64,000 nt of DNA from Bacillota bacterium (GCA_023419605.1 JAEZXR010000045.1:82890-146889); one strand, 5' to 3'; positions 41,980 to 52,077 are shown, counted from the stretch's first letter. Notes: generated by a model not told the origin, from the letters alone. Translations and numbers: made by a program.

Positions 41980-43674
41980 TTAATCGATACTGTTGTAGAG
42001 CTTCTTTACAGTCCAATAGGCCATTTTAGGCTTCCTATACTCATTTACAATCCCCTTATTGTTAAAGCTCCTGGCTCTGCCCATTTCCATCTCCTTCGCC
42101 GTTCTTATGTCGCAGAACTGCCAGATGTAGGTACCCGCTAGCCTTGGATGGTTGAGGAACAGGTTCAGCGTATAGTTCAGATAGCTCTCCTGGTAGTTTT
42201 CCGTCCACTTCGGTCCTTCAAAGGTTACATCGCCATACAGTCCCGCTGCTCCAAATTCGGATATGATCATGGGCAGATGGGAAAGCCCTTCGTTTTCAAG
42301 CTTTGCACTTACTTTATCAATAAACATTCCCCAGTCTTCCATTTTGTCGTGATACCATCCCAGATATTTGTTCAGACAGACAAGGTCCACCAAAGAGAAA
42401 CAAATATCGTTTATATCCTTATAGGATGCATAGGTCAATAGCCTGCTGGAATCCAAACTCCTTACCTTTTCCACAAACAACTTCGTCATATCGAAGCAGG
42501 AAGACTCGTTGGAGTCAACCTCGTTGTGTACACTCCAGATGATAATGGAAGGGTGATGGTAATCTCTTTCCACCATTTCTTCCAGCATTCCAAGTCCTCG
42601 CTCTACGACTACAGGGTTTCTGAAATGCTTGTTAAAGTACTGCCACATGGGGATTTCCTCCCAGAAAAGCAGCCCCTCCTGGTCGCACAGGTCCAGGAAC
42701 AGCTCGGAGTTCGGATAATGGGACCCACGGATCGCGTTACAGCCCATACCCTTAATAATATCCATATCCCGCTTCATCAGCTTCAAAGGAATTGCAAATC
42801 CCCAGTCCGGGTGATCCTCATGCCGGTTCACCCCTTTTATGAAAATTTCCCTGCCATTCAACAGTATTTTCTGATTTTTTGCTTCGATCCTACGGAAACC
42901 GATCCTTTCAATACTGTCATCTCCGTCGATTTCAACGGTAAACGTATATAGATTCGGTTTTCCTATATCCCACAGCTTTACATCTTTAACGGGTATACCG
43001 CCAAGCTTTATATTTGCTGCCAGTGTCCCCTCCTTCAGTGCATGCCGTGCAATAACCCGGTCATTCAGCAGAATCCGCAGCTCTCCCGCTGCTGCTTTCA
43101 CCGAGAAAGCTTCCAAATGAATATCAAACCCAAGGGTAGCCGTCTTTAAATCCTCACTCAAGGTATACTCAACGCGGTGTTTTCGAATCCAAACCTCCGG
43201 CAGTTCCGTCAACTCTACACTGCGGGTAATGCCGCCGTAGTGAAACCAGTCCACTCGGGCCAGGGGAATGGTGTCCGTATCATTATGGGTATTGTCAACA
43301 AGAACTGCCAAAGTATGCTCACCAGGGGCAAGGTCGCGCAATACGAAGTTGAACCCTGTAAACCCGCCATAGTGCCCTCCCAGATATCTGCCGTCCACAT
43401 AAACCTCTGCCTGGCCGGTTACAGCATGGAAAACCAGATTCACATGACTTCCGGTATTCCTGAAGGTTGTATAATACCATCCACAGCCTTCATAATCATA
43501 GAGTCCCAGTTCATTATTCCAGCAGGAAGGTACTACAACATCCATAGAATCTGCCGGAAAATTCTCAAACCATTTTTCCCTGATGCCTCTCCTCTCAGGA
43601 TCAATGCGAAATTTCCACATTCCGTCCAGCGATACGGTCTTGCGTTTTGTGTGCCGCTCATACAATCTAGCCAT
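41980..43674 (-). CDS. Glycoside hydrolase family 2 (beta-glucuronidase-like)
   Basis: 564 residues in the order sugar-binding jelly roll (about 1-165), Ig-like domain (165-265) and TIM barrel. Signatures: FIKGVNRHEDHPD, NAIRGSHYPNSELF, acid/base Glu in IWSVHNEVDS and nucleophile Glu in MIISEFGAAG. Length and the barrel end (WQFCDIRTA) fit beta-glucuronidase better than large beta-galactosidases, but substrate is not proven. No signal peptide. Start 43674 after GAGGGGG. Divergent from a LacI-type regulator with a palindromic operator between. Confidence 0.88.
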   Translation of the reverse strand: MARLYERHTKRKTVSLDGMWKFRIDPERRGIREKWFENFPADSMDVVVPSCWNNELGLYDYEGCGWYYTTFRNTGSHVNLVFHAVTGQAEVYVDGRYLGGHYGGFTGFNFVLRDLAPGEHTLAVLVDNTHNDTDTIPLARVDWFHYGGITRSVELTELPEVWIRKHRVEYTLSEDLKTATLGFDIHLEAFSVKAAAGELRILLNDRVIARHALKEGTLAANIKLGGIPVKDVKLWDIGKPNLYTFTVEIDGDDSIERIGFRRIEAKNQKILLNGREIFIKGVNRHEDHPDWGFAIPLKLMKRDMDIIKGMGCNAIRGSHYPNSELFLDLCDQEGLLFWEEIPMWQYFNKHFRNPVVVERGLGMLEEMVERDYHHPSIIIWSVHNEVDSNESSCFDMTKLFVEKVRSLDSSRLLTYASYKDINDICFSLVDLVCLNKYLGWYHDKMEDWGMFIDKVSAKLENEGLSHLPMIISEFGAAGLYGDVTFEGPKWTENYQESYLNYTLNLFLNHPRLAGTYIWQFCDIRTAKEMEMGRARSFNNKGIVNEYRKPKMAYWTVKKLYNSID

Positions 43675-43696
43675 GATAAGACCCCCTCTTTTCTTA

Positions 43697-43712
43697 ATGT
43701 AAAGCTTTACAT
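43697..43712. promoter_or_regulatory. LacI-type operator
   Basis: ATGTAAAGCTTTACAT, a perfect 16-bp palindrome with a central CG-like GC step typical of LacI-family sites, 23 bp upstream of the GH2 start. Confidence 0.7.
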
Positions 43713-43796
43713 TTTGCTCCAAAACAAAATGATTCACGTTTATAAACGCTCATCATTTTAACTTTTTCTTCCTTCTTCAATTCCTTTTATGAAAAC

Positions 43797-43825
43797 CTTT
43801 ACACCTTCATTGTAAATGGTTATAC
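43797..43825 (+). promoter_or_regulatory. Second operator-like site and -10 of the lacI-type gene
   Basis: TTTACA and TGTAAA half-sites, matching the halves of the 43697 operator but 7 bp apart, are followed by TATACT at 43820. Autoregulation is plausible. Confidence 0.45.
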
Positions 43826-43884
43826 TATTCTTTGTCAAGATAAAAGGGAATCTGGAAGAAAGGAATTTGCCAGGGAGGTTTTAA

Positions 43885-44874
43885 ATGAATCTGCATGATA
43901 TAGCTAGAGAAGCCGGTGTTTCCACCGCTACAGTTTCCAGGGTAATAAACGGTAGTACCCTGGTAGTTGAGGAAACCCGAAAGAAGGTTCAGGCTGTCAT
44001 TGATAAGCATAGATACACACCCAACGCGTTGGCCCGAGGGCTCATACAAAAGTCTACCAAAGCCATCGGCGTATTAACGGTAGACATACGCAGCCCCTAC
44101 TTTTCTTCCGTTGTCCACAGTGTCGAAAGGGAGTTAAAGCAGTTGGGCTATAATATTTTTCTTTGCAATACAGGCGGAAACCTCGAAGAAAAAATTCAAT
44201 ATATAACAGCCCTCATGGAAAGAAAAGCAGACGGTTTGGTATTTGTTGGCTCTATTTATAAAGAAAAGGAACATAACCGGCATATTATCGAAGCCGCTGC
44301 AAAGGTGCCGGTAATACTTCTTAACAACCATATACGGGGTTTTAACATTTACAGCCTGTTATGCGACGATGCCAAAGGCATTTACGATGCAACACGGTTC
44401 ATGCTGGATCAAGGAAAAAGGAATCTCATCTATATCCATAGCTCCAGCACCTTCAGCGGTCGGAGCAAACGCAAGGGCTTCAGGCAAGCCCTGAAGGATT
44501 CCTGCATGAATACTGCTAACGCTAGAATACTAACAGCGGTTCCTCATAAGGACTCCATGATTGAAAAAATAAAGCTCGAGTATGAAAAAGACCCTTTTGA
44601 TGGGGTCTTAACTTCTGATGATATCTATGCAAATCAAACCATATCTGCGCTGAACAGTATAAAGGTTGATATTCCTGGTACGGTAGCGGTCATGGGCTAC
44701 AACAATAGCAGTATTTGCGATTATACTTACCCTGCTCTGTCTTCAGTGGACAGTTGTATGAATGAACTCGGCATCCAGGGAGGAAGGCTGTTGGATGGAA
44801 TTTTAAACGGAAGGATTCCGGAAAAGCAAATTCTATTCCTGCCGCCCAAATTGGTGCTTCGAGAGACAACGTAA
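43885..44874 (+). CDS. LacI-family transcriptional regulator
   Basis: 329 residues: N-terminal helix-turn-helix NLHDIAREAGVSTATVSRVING and hinge with NALARGLIQKST, then the periplasmic-binding-like effector domain (AIGVLTVDIRSPYF, MGYNNSSICDYTYPALSSVD). It is divergent from the GH2 gene and should control it in response to a sugar. AGGGAGG precedes the ATG. The next gene starts 11 bp after its stop. Confidence 0.93.
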   Translation: MNLHDIAREAGVSTATVSRVINGSTLVVEETRKKVQAVIDKHRYTPNALARGLIQKSTKAIGVLTVDIRSPYFSSVVHSVERELKQLGYNIFLCNTGGNLEEKIQYITALMERKADGLVFVGSIYKEKEHNRHIIEAAAKVPVILLNNHIRGFNIYSLLCDDAKGIYDATRFMLDQGKRNLIYIHSSSTFSGRSKRKGFRQALKDSCMNTANARILTAVPHKDSMIEKIKLEYEKDPFDGVLTSDDIYANQTISALNSIKVDIPGTVAVMGYNNSSICDYTYPALSSVDSCMNELGIQGGRLLDGILNGRIPEKQILFLPPKLVLRETT

Positions 44875-44885
44875 GGAGGTACATT

Positions 44886-47800
44886 ATGCCCGGAATTGAA
44901 ATTACCGATGCCATGATATATAACCACGCAGCCAATCCTTCCTTTTATCAGAGAGGTCTCACCTATTTTCGGCAAGGAAGGGTTTTTGACTTCTCTTATG
45001 ATGGTAGAACCTCAACGGTATATGCTTCCGTGGAAGGAAACGAGTCCTTTTACGATGTCAGCATCTCATTTTCAGCTTCAGACAGCATTGCTTCCTCTGC
45101 ATGTGAATGTCCTGCTTTTGCAAGTTTTGACGGCGGATGCAAGCATATTGTGGCTGTTCTTAAAGAAGCTCAAAAGAATCTGCGTCGTGTTTATACGCCT
45201 CATCTACCGCAGCCACGCAGCAGTAATGCCTTACACCATATTTTCGAATATTTTAACAGCACTCAGGAAGAACAAAAAAAAGATAAGGTTCAAATCGAAG
45301 TCACACTGCATGTTGAAAGGGAATCCGGCCATATTGTCAACTCCCTGGAGTTTAGAATGGGTGCCGGAAGGTTTTATATTGTCAGGGATATCAAAGAACT
45401 GCTCCTTTCCTATGCAGATAATAAGCCTGTAGAATTTGGGAAAAATTTCACCCTGGATCCTGCTGTTCATTCTTTCTCCAAGGAAGACCAGAATTTAATC
45501 GATATGCTAAACGAGATTATTGAAAATGAAGATGTACGCAATTTAAAGTACATGTATTTCAATGAAACCACCAGTGTTTTCAAGGGAAAGAGGGTATATC
45601 TGTCTGATCCGAACATGAGAAGGTTTCTCACCTTCATTAAATCCAGATCCTTTAATGCTGTTGTTTTTGGTTCACCCTATTACAGCATAGAAGTAGTTGA
45701 AGCAAATGTACCCATTGACCTGGTTCTAAAGCAGGAAAATGAAGAAATCCTTTTACGGTATGCCACTCCCCTGCGGTTAATCCCTCTTACCAAAAAATCG
45801 GATTTCTATTTTATGGAGGGTGTCATCTACCACCCATCACCGGAACAATTTAAAAATTTTGCCCCTTTTTACGAAGCTTTTGCATCCAGCGCCAAGAACT
45901 CCATTTCCATTGCCAAGGGAGAAATGGGACGGTTTGTTTCAGAAGTGCTGCCTTTTCTTCAGAAGGCTGCCCATGTACGGATTGATACCAGTTTGGAGGA
46001 GAATTTCCTTAGAGAAAACTTGCTTACGCAGATCTACTTCGACAGGCATGAAGAGGGTATATCGGCCCGTCTCGAATTTCATTACGGGGACGAAGTGGTC
46101 ATTCCTTTCACTCCCTTCAAACCGGGTGCTACCAGCGACCGGATTCTCATTCGGAATCCGGAAGAAGAGAGCAGAATTCTTGATTTTTTTGAAAAATATG
46201 AGTTTAAAGTAGAAAAGGAAAAAATTTACCTTTTGGACGAGAAGAAAATCTTCGAATTTATTTACAGTGCCCTTCCTTCCCTTCATGAATTGGCAGAGAT
46301 CTATTACTCGGAGAGCTTCAAAAGGTTAAAGATTTCAAACAACTTAAGTTTTTACAGCAGCATTCGTCTTACGGATGATTCTTTATTGGAGCTTTCTTTT
46401 AACTTTGAAGGAGTGGAGCCCGATGAACTGTCCGCTATTTTCGCAGCGCTGAAAGAAAAGAAGAAATATTACCGCCTAAAGGATGGTTCCTTCCTTTCAT
46501 TAAACAGTCCCGAGCAGACTGTTATGCCGGAACTTTTAGATAAGCTGGGGGTGGGTCCGGAGGACTTCGATAACCATGTATTGCTGCTCCCCAAGTACAG
46601 GGCGCTGTACCTGGACTCGCTGATCCGTGAGTCGAGTTTGAACCATATCGAGCGAAATATGGCCTTCAAGCAATTGGTTCAGAATATAAAAGAACCTCAA
46701 GACATGGACTTTGCGATTCCAAAGGAACTCGTGAACATACTCAGGGACTACCAGAAAACCGGCTTTAAGTGGCTAAAGACGCTGGCATCCTATGGCTTCG
46801 GAGGCATTCTCGCAGACGATATGGGGCTGGGGAAAACCTTACAGGTAATCGCCTTTGTCCTTTCCGGCAGACCGGAATCTTCAAAGCCTGCTCTGGTCGT
46901 CGCACCTACATCTCTTGTCTACAATTGGAAAGATGAGGTAGCAAAATTCGTACCCTCCATGAAAGTATCGGTCATTTCCGGCGTTCAAAGGGAACGGGTA
47001 GAACAACTGAAGGAAATCAAGGATGCAGATATCGTAGTTACTTCTTATGCCCTGATTCGACGGGATATTGATCTCTACAACGATGTTGAATTCTCCTATT
47101 GCTTCCTCGATGAAGCACAACACATCAAGAACCCCGGCACCATCAATGCACGGTCGGTAAAGCAGATAAAAGCCGGCGGCTACTTTGCTCTTACAGGTAC
47201 ACCCATTGAGAACTCACTGACAGAGCTGTGGTCTATTTTTGATTTTATTATGCCCGGCTATCTGCTGTCCCACAGTCAGTTTATACAGAAATTTGAAGCG
47301 CCCATTATCAAAAATCAGGAGGAAGAAGCCCTTAAGGACCTTGGCCGGTACATCAAACCCTTTATTCTTCGCAGAATGAAGAAGGACGTGTTAAAAGAGC
47401 TTCCTGAGAAAATCGAAAGCAAGATGACAGCTGAAATGACAGAAGACCAGAAAAAAATCTACCTGGCCTACCTGAACCAGGCGAAAAATGAAATCGCAGC
47501 AGAGTTGGAGCAGAATGGCTTTGAACGAAGTCATATTAAAATTCTGGCAATTCTCACCCGGTTACGCCAAATCTGCTGTCATCCCTCTCTTTTTCTGGAA
47601 AACTATGAAGGGGAAAGCGGAAAGGTTTCCCTGCTGATGGAATTGCTGCTGGATGCTCTGGAAGGCGGGCATCGAATATTGCTCTTCTCGCAGTTTACCA
47701 GCATGCTTCAAATCATTGCGGAGCAGTTGAATAAACAGCAGGTTGAATATTTTTATCTGGATGGTTCTACAAAAGCCGAAGCCCGGGGCGACCTGGTCAA

Positions 47801-48128
47801 AGCCTTTAACAGTGGGAGCAGGAGCGTTTTCCTAATATCCCTGAAAGCGGGAGGAACAGGCTTAAACCTTACCGGTGCGGATATGGTAATACACTTCGAC
47901 CCGTGGTGGAATCCGGCTGTAGAGGACCAAGCCTCTGACCGGGCCTATCGTATAGGGCAGAACAACGCAGTTCAGGTAATAAAATTGATTACCCAGAACA
48001 CTATTGAGGAAAAAATATTTGAACTGCAGCAGAAAAAGCGAGCCATGATCGATGCTGTAATTCAACCGGGAGAAACACTTCTAACTAAAATGACCGAAGC
48101 AGAAATCCGGGGATTGTTCGAGTTATAG
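44886..48128 (+). CDS. SWIM zinc-finger SNF2-family helicase
   Basis: 1080 residues. SWIM finger near the N-terminus (Cys73-x-Cys75 ... Cys85-x-His87, in CECPAF..GGCKHI), a middle region of the bacterial SNF2-associated type, and a C-terminal Swi2/Snf2 ATPase: motif I DDMGLGKTLQ (about 641), motif II DEAQ (about 743), LTGTPIENS, and helicase C-domain with FSQFTSML, LISLKAGGTGLNLT and DQASDRAYRIGQ. Acts on DNA or DNA-bound proteins; the bacterial role is poorly known. Same strand as lacI-type gene with 11 bp spacing, AAGGAGG site. Confidence 0.93.
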   Translation: MPGIEITDAMIYNHAANPSFYQRGLTYFRQGRVFDFSYDGRTSTVYASVEGNESFYDVSISFSASDSIASSACECPAFASFDGGCKHIVAVLKEAQKNLRRVYTPHLPQPRSSNALHHIFEYFNSTQEEQKKDKVQIEVTLHVERESGHIVNSLEFRMGAGRFYIVRDIKELLLSYADNKPVEFGKNFTLDPAVHSFSKEDQNLIDMLNEIIENEDVRNLKYMYFNETTSVFKGKRVYLSDPNMRRFLTFIKSRSFNAVVFGSPYYSIEVVEANVPIDLVLKQENEEILLRYATPLRLIPLTKKSDFYFMEGVIYHPSPEQFKNFAPFYEAFASSAKNSISIAKGEMGRFVSEVLPFLQKAAHVRIDTSLEENFLRENLLTQIYFDRHEEGISARLEFHYGDEVVIPFTPFKPGATSDRILIRNPEEESRILDFFEKYEFKVEKEKIYLLDEKKIFEFIYSALPSLHELAEIYYSESFKRLKISNNLSFYSSIRLTDDSLLELSFNFEGVEPDELSAIFAALKEKKKYYRLKDGSFLSLNSPEQTVMPELLDKLGVGPEDFDNHVLLLPKYRALYLDSLIRESSLNHIERNMAFKQLVQNIKEPQDMDFAIPKELVNILRDYQKTGFKWLKTLASYGFGGILADDMGLGKTLQVIAFVLSGRPESSKPALVVAPTSLVYNWKDEVAKFVPSMKVSVISGVQRERVEQLKEIKDADIVVTSYALIRRDIDLYNDVEFSYCFLDEAQHIKNPGTINARSVKQIKAGGYFALTGTPIENSLTELWSIFDFIMPGYLLSHSQFIQKFEAPIIKNQEEEALKDLGRYIKPFILRRMKKDVLKELPEKIESKMTAEMTEDQKKIYLAYLNQAKNEIAAELEQNGFERSHIKILAILTRLRQICCHPSLFLENYEGESGKVSLLMELLLDALEGGHRILLFSQFTSMLQIIAEQLNKQQVEYFYLDGSTKAEARGDLVKAFNSGSRSVFLISLKAGGTGLNLTGADMVIHFDPWWNPAVEDQASDRAYRIGQNNAVQVIKLITQNTIEEKIFELQQKKRAMIDAVIQPGETLLTKMTEAEIRGLFEL

Positions 48129-48272
48129 GAGGCTGTGAAAAATAATTTGTTTATTGGAATTTTTACGTCCCAGTTTTGAAAAACTAGTAAAGGCGCCATA
48201 AAAAATTACATGGTCTTTTTTGCGGGCCCGCCATGGCATCCATGAAGGGTGTAGCAAAATTATAGACTAGGT
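48124..48272 (+). repeat. Family 2 element, copy at the SNF2-cooS junction
   Basis: Begins TATAGGAGGCTGTGA, immediately at the SNF2 stop codon, and ends with TTTTTTGCGGGCCCG, a CATGG / CCATG hairpin and GGGTGTAGCAAAAT. The hairpin bases differ from the 35225 copy yet stay complementary. Probably in the transcript between SNF2 gene and cooS. Confidence 0.6.
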
Positions 48273-48319
48273 TATTCTTTTATAAGCCAAGGTGAGTAAC
48301 TTTTACAGGAGGTAAAAAA

Positions 48320-50452
48320 ATGTCCGATAAAGATATTAAGGAATCCTATGAACGCAGCGCAGAGAGAATGCGGGGCGACAATCATACCATTGCCGCCGAT
48401 ATCGGTCTTGCGCATACAAACGATCCTACCGCTCATGAGGACATACATGACAAGGTAAAGATTGATTATCAGAACATAACCAAATCTCCCTCTATGGAGG
48501 ATGTTCATGCATGGCAGAGAGATCATATCAAAACAGAGGATCAGTCAAAGGATGGGTATCCTCTCAATGTAATTATTGATCCGGCCATGCGTGAAATGTA
48601 CCAGGTGGTCCACAATGCCGGCATGACCAATGTTTTTGACCGTTTCAGCCAACAGCAGCCTATACAGTGTAAATTCTGTATCGAGGGACTATCCTGCCAG
48701 TTGTGTGCCAATGGCCCCTGCCGTATCAGCCCCAAGGTTCCGAGAGGCACCTGTGGAGTCGATGCCCATACCATGGTGGCCAGAAACTTTATGTACAGAC
48801 ATGTTACTATCGGCACCTCAGCCAATATCTTTCACTGCCACCAGGCAGCCCGTACCCTCAAAGCAGCGGGCCAGCATCCGGAAAGCGGTTTGAAGATCCG
48901 TGATGCCGGAAAGCTCAAAAAATATGCAGAAATGGCCGGTTTGGACAGCAGCAAACCCATTAATGAACTGGCTATTGATTTTGCAGACTGGGTCATGAAT
49001 GATATTCATGCTCCCTTCCATGTTCCCTCAAAAGCGGTAGAAGCCTTTGCTCCTGCAAAGAGAAAAGAACTCTGGAACAAATTAGGCCTTTTCCCCGGGG
49101 GCGGATATAGCGAAGTGGCTTACGCCCAAACACAGTGTATGACCAATTTCACTTCCGATCCGGTTGAGTTTCTGCTTCGGAGTGTACGCCTGGGTATCGC
49201 CAATGAATATCAGGGCCTCTTCCTGTTGGACATCATTCAGGAAATCCTTATGGGCACTCAGGAAATCGCCATGAAGCAACAGAACATGGGATTGCTCAAG
49301 GAGAACATGGTAAATGTTATCACCAACGGCCATATGCCGCTGCTTTCCCATGTAGCCATTGATCTGGCCTCCACCGCCGAGTGGCAGCAAAAAGCAAAAG
49401 ACGCTGGAGCTGAGGGCCTCCAGATATTGGGGCATGTTTGTGAAGGACAGCAGCTGATAAACTACGAAGGAACCCATAACCAAAAGGGCTATGGCGGCCA
49501 GGAAGGCGAATGGCTCTCGGAAGAATACCTGCTGGCAACAGGAGTCGTTGATCTTTTTATGTACGATTATAACTGCACAGTGCCTACACTGCCTATCTTT
49601 GCAAAGCGTTTCGGTACAAAACTGCTGAGTACGCATCCCGTAATCAAACTGCAAGGCACTGAAGTACTGGACTTTGTTCCCGAAAAAATGAAGGAACAGG
49701 CTGAAAAGGCACTGGACCGGGCTATCGAGGCCTTCCGCCAGCGTAAGCAGCAAAACAAGCCCACCTATATTCCTCCTCACGTATCGGATTGTATGGTTGG
49801 CTTCAGCACCGAGTCGGTGAAAAAGGCACTGGGCGGCAGCCTTACACCTCTCATCGAGCAAATCGCCAATGGAAATATCCGTGGTATAGCTACTATCGTC
49901 GGATGTACCACCGCCCGCTACGGCCAGGGAGGCAGCAACATTTTCAAGATTACAAAAGGCTTGATTGCCAACAACATCCTGGTTCTATCCGGGGGATGTA
50001 CTTCCAGTGTTATGGAATACACCGGATTAACCGATCCAAAGGCGGCAGAAGAAGCCGGTGAAGGCCTCAAAGCGGTATGTAAACAGCTGGGCATCCCTCC
50101 GGTTCTGACCTACGGCGCCTGCGTAGATATCGGGAAAATGACACATACAGCCAAGGAGCTGGCAGATGAACTGGGAGTCGATACAAATAAGTTACCGCTT
50201 GTAATCGGAGCACCTGAATACCTCGAGCAGAAAGCTGTCGCTGATGCCTGCACAGCGGTGGCTCTCGGCTGGCTGGTTCATGTTGCCCCTGTGCCATCCA
50301 TTACGGGGAGTGATGTTGTTGTTAAAACGCTTACTGAAACTACGGAGACTCTCGGGCTGGGAAAGGTGGTTGTTGAAATGGATGCTGAAAAAACTATCCA
50401 GATCTATGTGGACCACATTGAAAAGAAAAGGAAAGAGCTGGGCCTAAAGTAA
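48320..50452 (+). CDS. cooS: Anaerobic (Ni,Fe) carbon monoxide dehydrogenase catalytic subunit
   Basis: Interconverts CO and CO2. 710 residues against about 640 for typical CooS. All C-cluster ligands of the family are present: His338, Cys374, Cys419, Cys529, Cys560 and Cys601; the lysine in EQKAV (638) is kept. Cubane-cluster cysteines are Cys117, 120, 126, 129, 134, 145; the usual CC pair is SC, with an extra Cys three residues after the first, so the subunit-bridging D-cluster site is altered. An N-terminal extension of about 75 residues has no recognised domain. No cooC, cooF, acs or hydrogenase gene is adjacent, so electron partner and role (CO oxidation, redox balance) are unknown. Ribosome site AGGAGG. 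Confidence 0.93.
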   Translation: MSDKDIKESYERSAERMRGDNHTIAADIGLAHTNDPTAHEDIHDKVKIDYQNITKSPSMEDVHAWQRDHIKTEDQSKDGYPLNVIIDPAMREMYQVVHNAGMTNVFDRFSQQQPIQCKFCIEGLSCQLCANGPCRISPKVPRGTCGVDAHTMVARNFMYRHVTIGTSANIFHCHQAARTLKAAGQHPESGLKIRDAGKLKKYAEMAGLDSSKPINELAIDFADWVMNDIHAPFHVPSKAVEAFAPAKRKELWNKLGLFPGGGYSEVAYAQTQCMTNFTSDPVEFLLRSVRLGIANEYQGLFLLDIIQEILMGTQEIAMKQQNMGLLKENMVNVITNGHMPLLSHVAIDLASTAEWQQKAKDAGAEGLQILGHVCEGQQLINYEGTHNQKGYGGQEGEWLSEEYLLATGVVDLFMYDYNCTVPTLPIFAKRFGTKLLSTHPVIKLQGTEVLDFVPEKMKEQAEKALDRAIEAFRQRKQQNKPTYIPPHVSDCMVGFSTESVKKALGGSLTPLIEQIANGNIRGIATIVGCTTARYGQGGSNIFKITKGLIANNILVLSGGCTSSVMEYTGLTDPKAAEEAGEGLKAVCKQLGIPPVLTYGACVDIGKMTHTAKELADELGVDTNKLPLVIGAPEYLEQKAVADACTAVALGWLVHVAPVPSITGSDVVVKTLTETTETLGLGKVVVEMDAEKTIQIYVDHIEKKRKELGLK

Positions 50453-50579
50453 CAAAGGCGGCTTTGCCACTTTTGTTTGCGCATATGCCTTTCCGAAGCA
50501 TGAGGGAAATCTGGCACGCGTATAAATTCAATATTTTTTATTGTCCAGGAAAGAGACCTTTCCTGGACAATAAAAAAAT
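50453..50579 (+). repeat. Family 1 structured repeat, copy 3
   Basis: Starts at the base after the cooS stop codon. GCGCATATGCC..GGCACGCGTA hairpin and 13-bp stem TTGTCCAGGAAAG / CTTTCCTGGACAA; relative to copies 1 and 2 a T-A pair becomes C-G on both sides. Its last stem with T-rich flanks could end the cooS transcript. Confidence 0.87.
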
Positions 50580-50615
50580 TTCCGGAGGACTGCGGTCCCC
50601 CGGAAATTTTTATTA
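50573..50615. terminator. Bidirectional terminator after cooS
   Basis: AAATTTCCGG..GGAC / GTCC..CCGGAAATTT with A and T tracts; serves the convergent DUF5667-like gene. Confidence 0.88.
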
Positions 50616-50630
50616 GTCGTTGCCTTTACC

Positions 50631-51893
50631 CTATTTTTTGTTCTCTCTTTCCTTAAATTTTTCTTTTTTCTCTTCTTTCTTTTCTAACTGCTTCTTTGTG
50701 TTTTCTTCTATTTTTTCAGCGGCTTTTCCAGGCTTGTCACTTACATGTTTAATGATTTCCTGGCGTTTTTCCTGCAGTTTTTCCATCTGCTTTTCTATTT
50801 TTTCAACTTTATCGTTGGATTTTACCGGAGTTGGGGCTGGAGTCACTTGAGGCGTCTCTCCCTTTTCATCGTCTTTATCCTCTTCGTGGTCTTTGTTTCT
50901 CCTATCTTTGCCATCTTTATCGCCTTTATCTTTATCATTTTTATTGCCCTTGTTTTCATCACCCAACAATTTTTTTATTTCATCCTTATGTTCTCTGATC
51001 TCCTCCTTAATTTGTTCCAACTGCTCCAAGTCTGCCTGTGCCTTAGACAGATTTTCTTTTGCAGCCGTGATTTTCACCGCATCACCGCTCTGCTCAGCCA
51101 GCTTCAGCTCTCCCTTCGCCTTCTCCGTCAATTCCTTTGCTTCCTTTAAGCTTTCTTTTGCAGTTACGAAGGATTCGATCGCCAGAGTTTTCTTTACTTC
51201 CGTTGTAATGGATGTTTTAAGCTGCTCTTCAATCTGCTGTGGGATTTCGCCGGTTATCTTAATAACAATCTGTCCGGCCTCATCCTGCATAATTTTGATT
51301 TCTTCGAGTTTTGCTGTTACATTCTTATCCCCTTGTGCAGCTTTCTCAATGTTCTTGTTGGCTTTCTCAACGGTCCGGGCATAAACCTTAAGTACTTTCT
51401 GGACCATATCCAATTTATTTTTCTCCGTCATGATTTGAGCTTCCGCTAACCTTTCATTTGCAAATTTAATCAGGAGATCAGCCTTTCCTTCCGAATAGAA
51501 TGTAAAATTAACCTGCACACTCTCAATAAGTCTTTTGATAGGGTACAGCGCACTATCCGGAGTAATGCCCACCTTGTTCTTTTCATCGTTCTGCGCTGGC
51601 GTCGGTGCAGCAGTTGCTTGCGGTGCCGTGGTAGCTGATGGGGGTATTGTAGGTGAAGGTGTTGCTGTGGCGGTTGGTGCTGTTGTAGCAACCGGCGTTG
51701 CAGTGGCTGCCGGCACAGGAGTTGCTGTCGCAGCCGGCGTTGGTGTAGTGCCTGGGGTTGACCCGGGGGTTGATGTTGCACTTATTGTAGTATTTATTGC
51801 TCCTGTTGACAGCTCATCCGCAAAAGCTGCTACGGATATTGATGCTGTCATTGCTGCTGCAGTACATAACCAAGCGATAAGTTTTTTATTCAT
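50631..51893 (-). CDS. Secreted DUF5667-like protein
   Basis: 420 residues: signal peptide (cleavage near AFA-DE), a Pro/Thr/Ala-rich linker (about 35-105) of the type glycosylated on surface proteins, a DUF5667-like helical domain starting GITPDSALYPIKRLIES, a long Lys/Glu-rich helical region, a second low-complexity acidic/basic linker (NKNDKDKGDKDGKD) and a Lys/Glu-rich C-terminal coiled coil. Function unknown; related proteins are exported in Clostridia. Ribosome site AAAGGTG. Confidence 0.75.
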   Translation of the reverse strand: MNKKLIAWLCTAAAMTASISVAAFADELSTGAINTTISATSTPGSTPGTTPTPAATATPVPAATATPVATTAPTATATPSPTIPPSATTAPQATAAPTPAQNDEKNKVGITPDSALYPIKRLIESVQVNFTFYSEGKADLLIKFANERLAEAQIMTEKNKLDMVQKVLKVYARTVEKANKNIEKAAQGDKNVTAKLEEIKIMQDEAGQIVIKITGEIPQQIEEQLKTSITTEVKKTLAIESFVTAKESLKEAKELTEKAKGELKLAEQSGDAVKITAAKENLSKAQADLEQLEQIKEEIREHKDEIKKLLGDENKGNKNDKDKGDKDGKDRRNKDHEEDKDDEKGETPQVTPAPTPVKSNDKVEKIEKQMEKLQEKRQEIIKHVSDKPGKAAEKIEENTKKQLEKKEEKKEKFKERENKK

Positions 51894-52077
51894 TGGAAAT
51901 CACCTTTCTCATTTAAAGTTTATTCGTTATAACTCCCGGGATTATGTTCCTTACGTCATATATTTCGCAATGCCTGCAATGTATTTTTGGGGTGGAGCTG
52001 CAAAAATCTTTATGAGCCCCTTTTCAGTAGGTATAAAGTTTTTAAGGTGAAAGCCAATATCATTGATTTTGTGTTAA

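Noticed and set aside
49082..49861. 259-codon minus-strand frame within cooS
   Set aside because: Antisense shadow of a gene with all catalytic residues conserved; no ribosome site or family features.
51470..51781. Gln/Pro/Arg-rich frame in the DUF5667-like gene
   Set aside because: It lies on the same strand in another frame and merely reads the Pro/Thr/Ala-coding repeat out of frame; no ribosome site.
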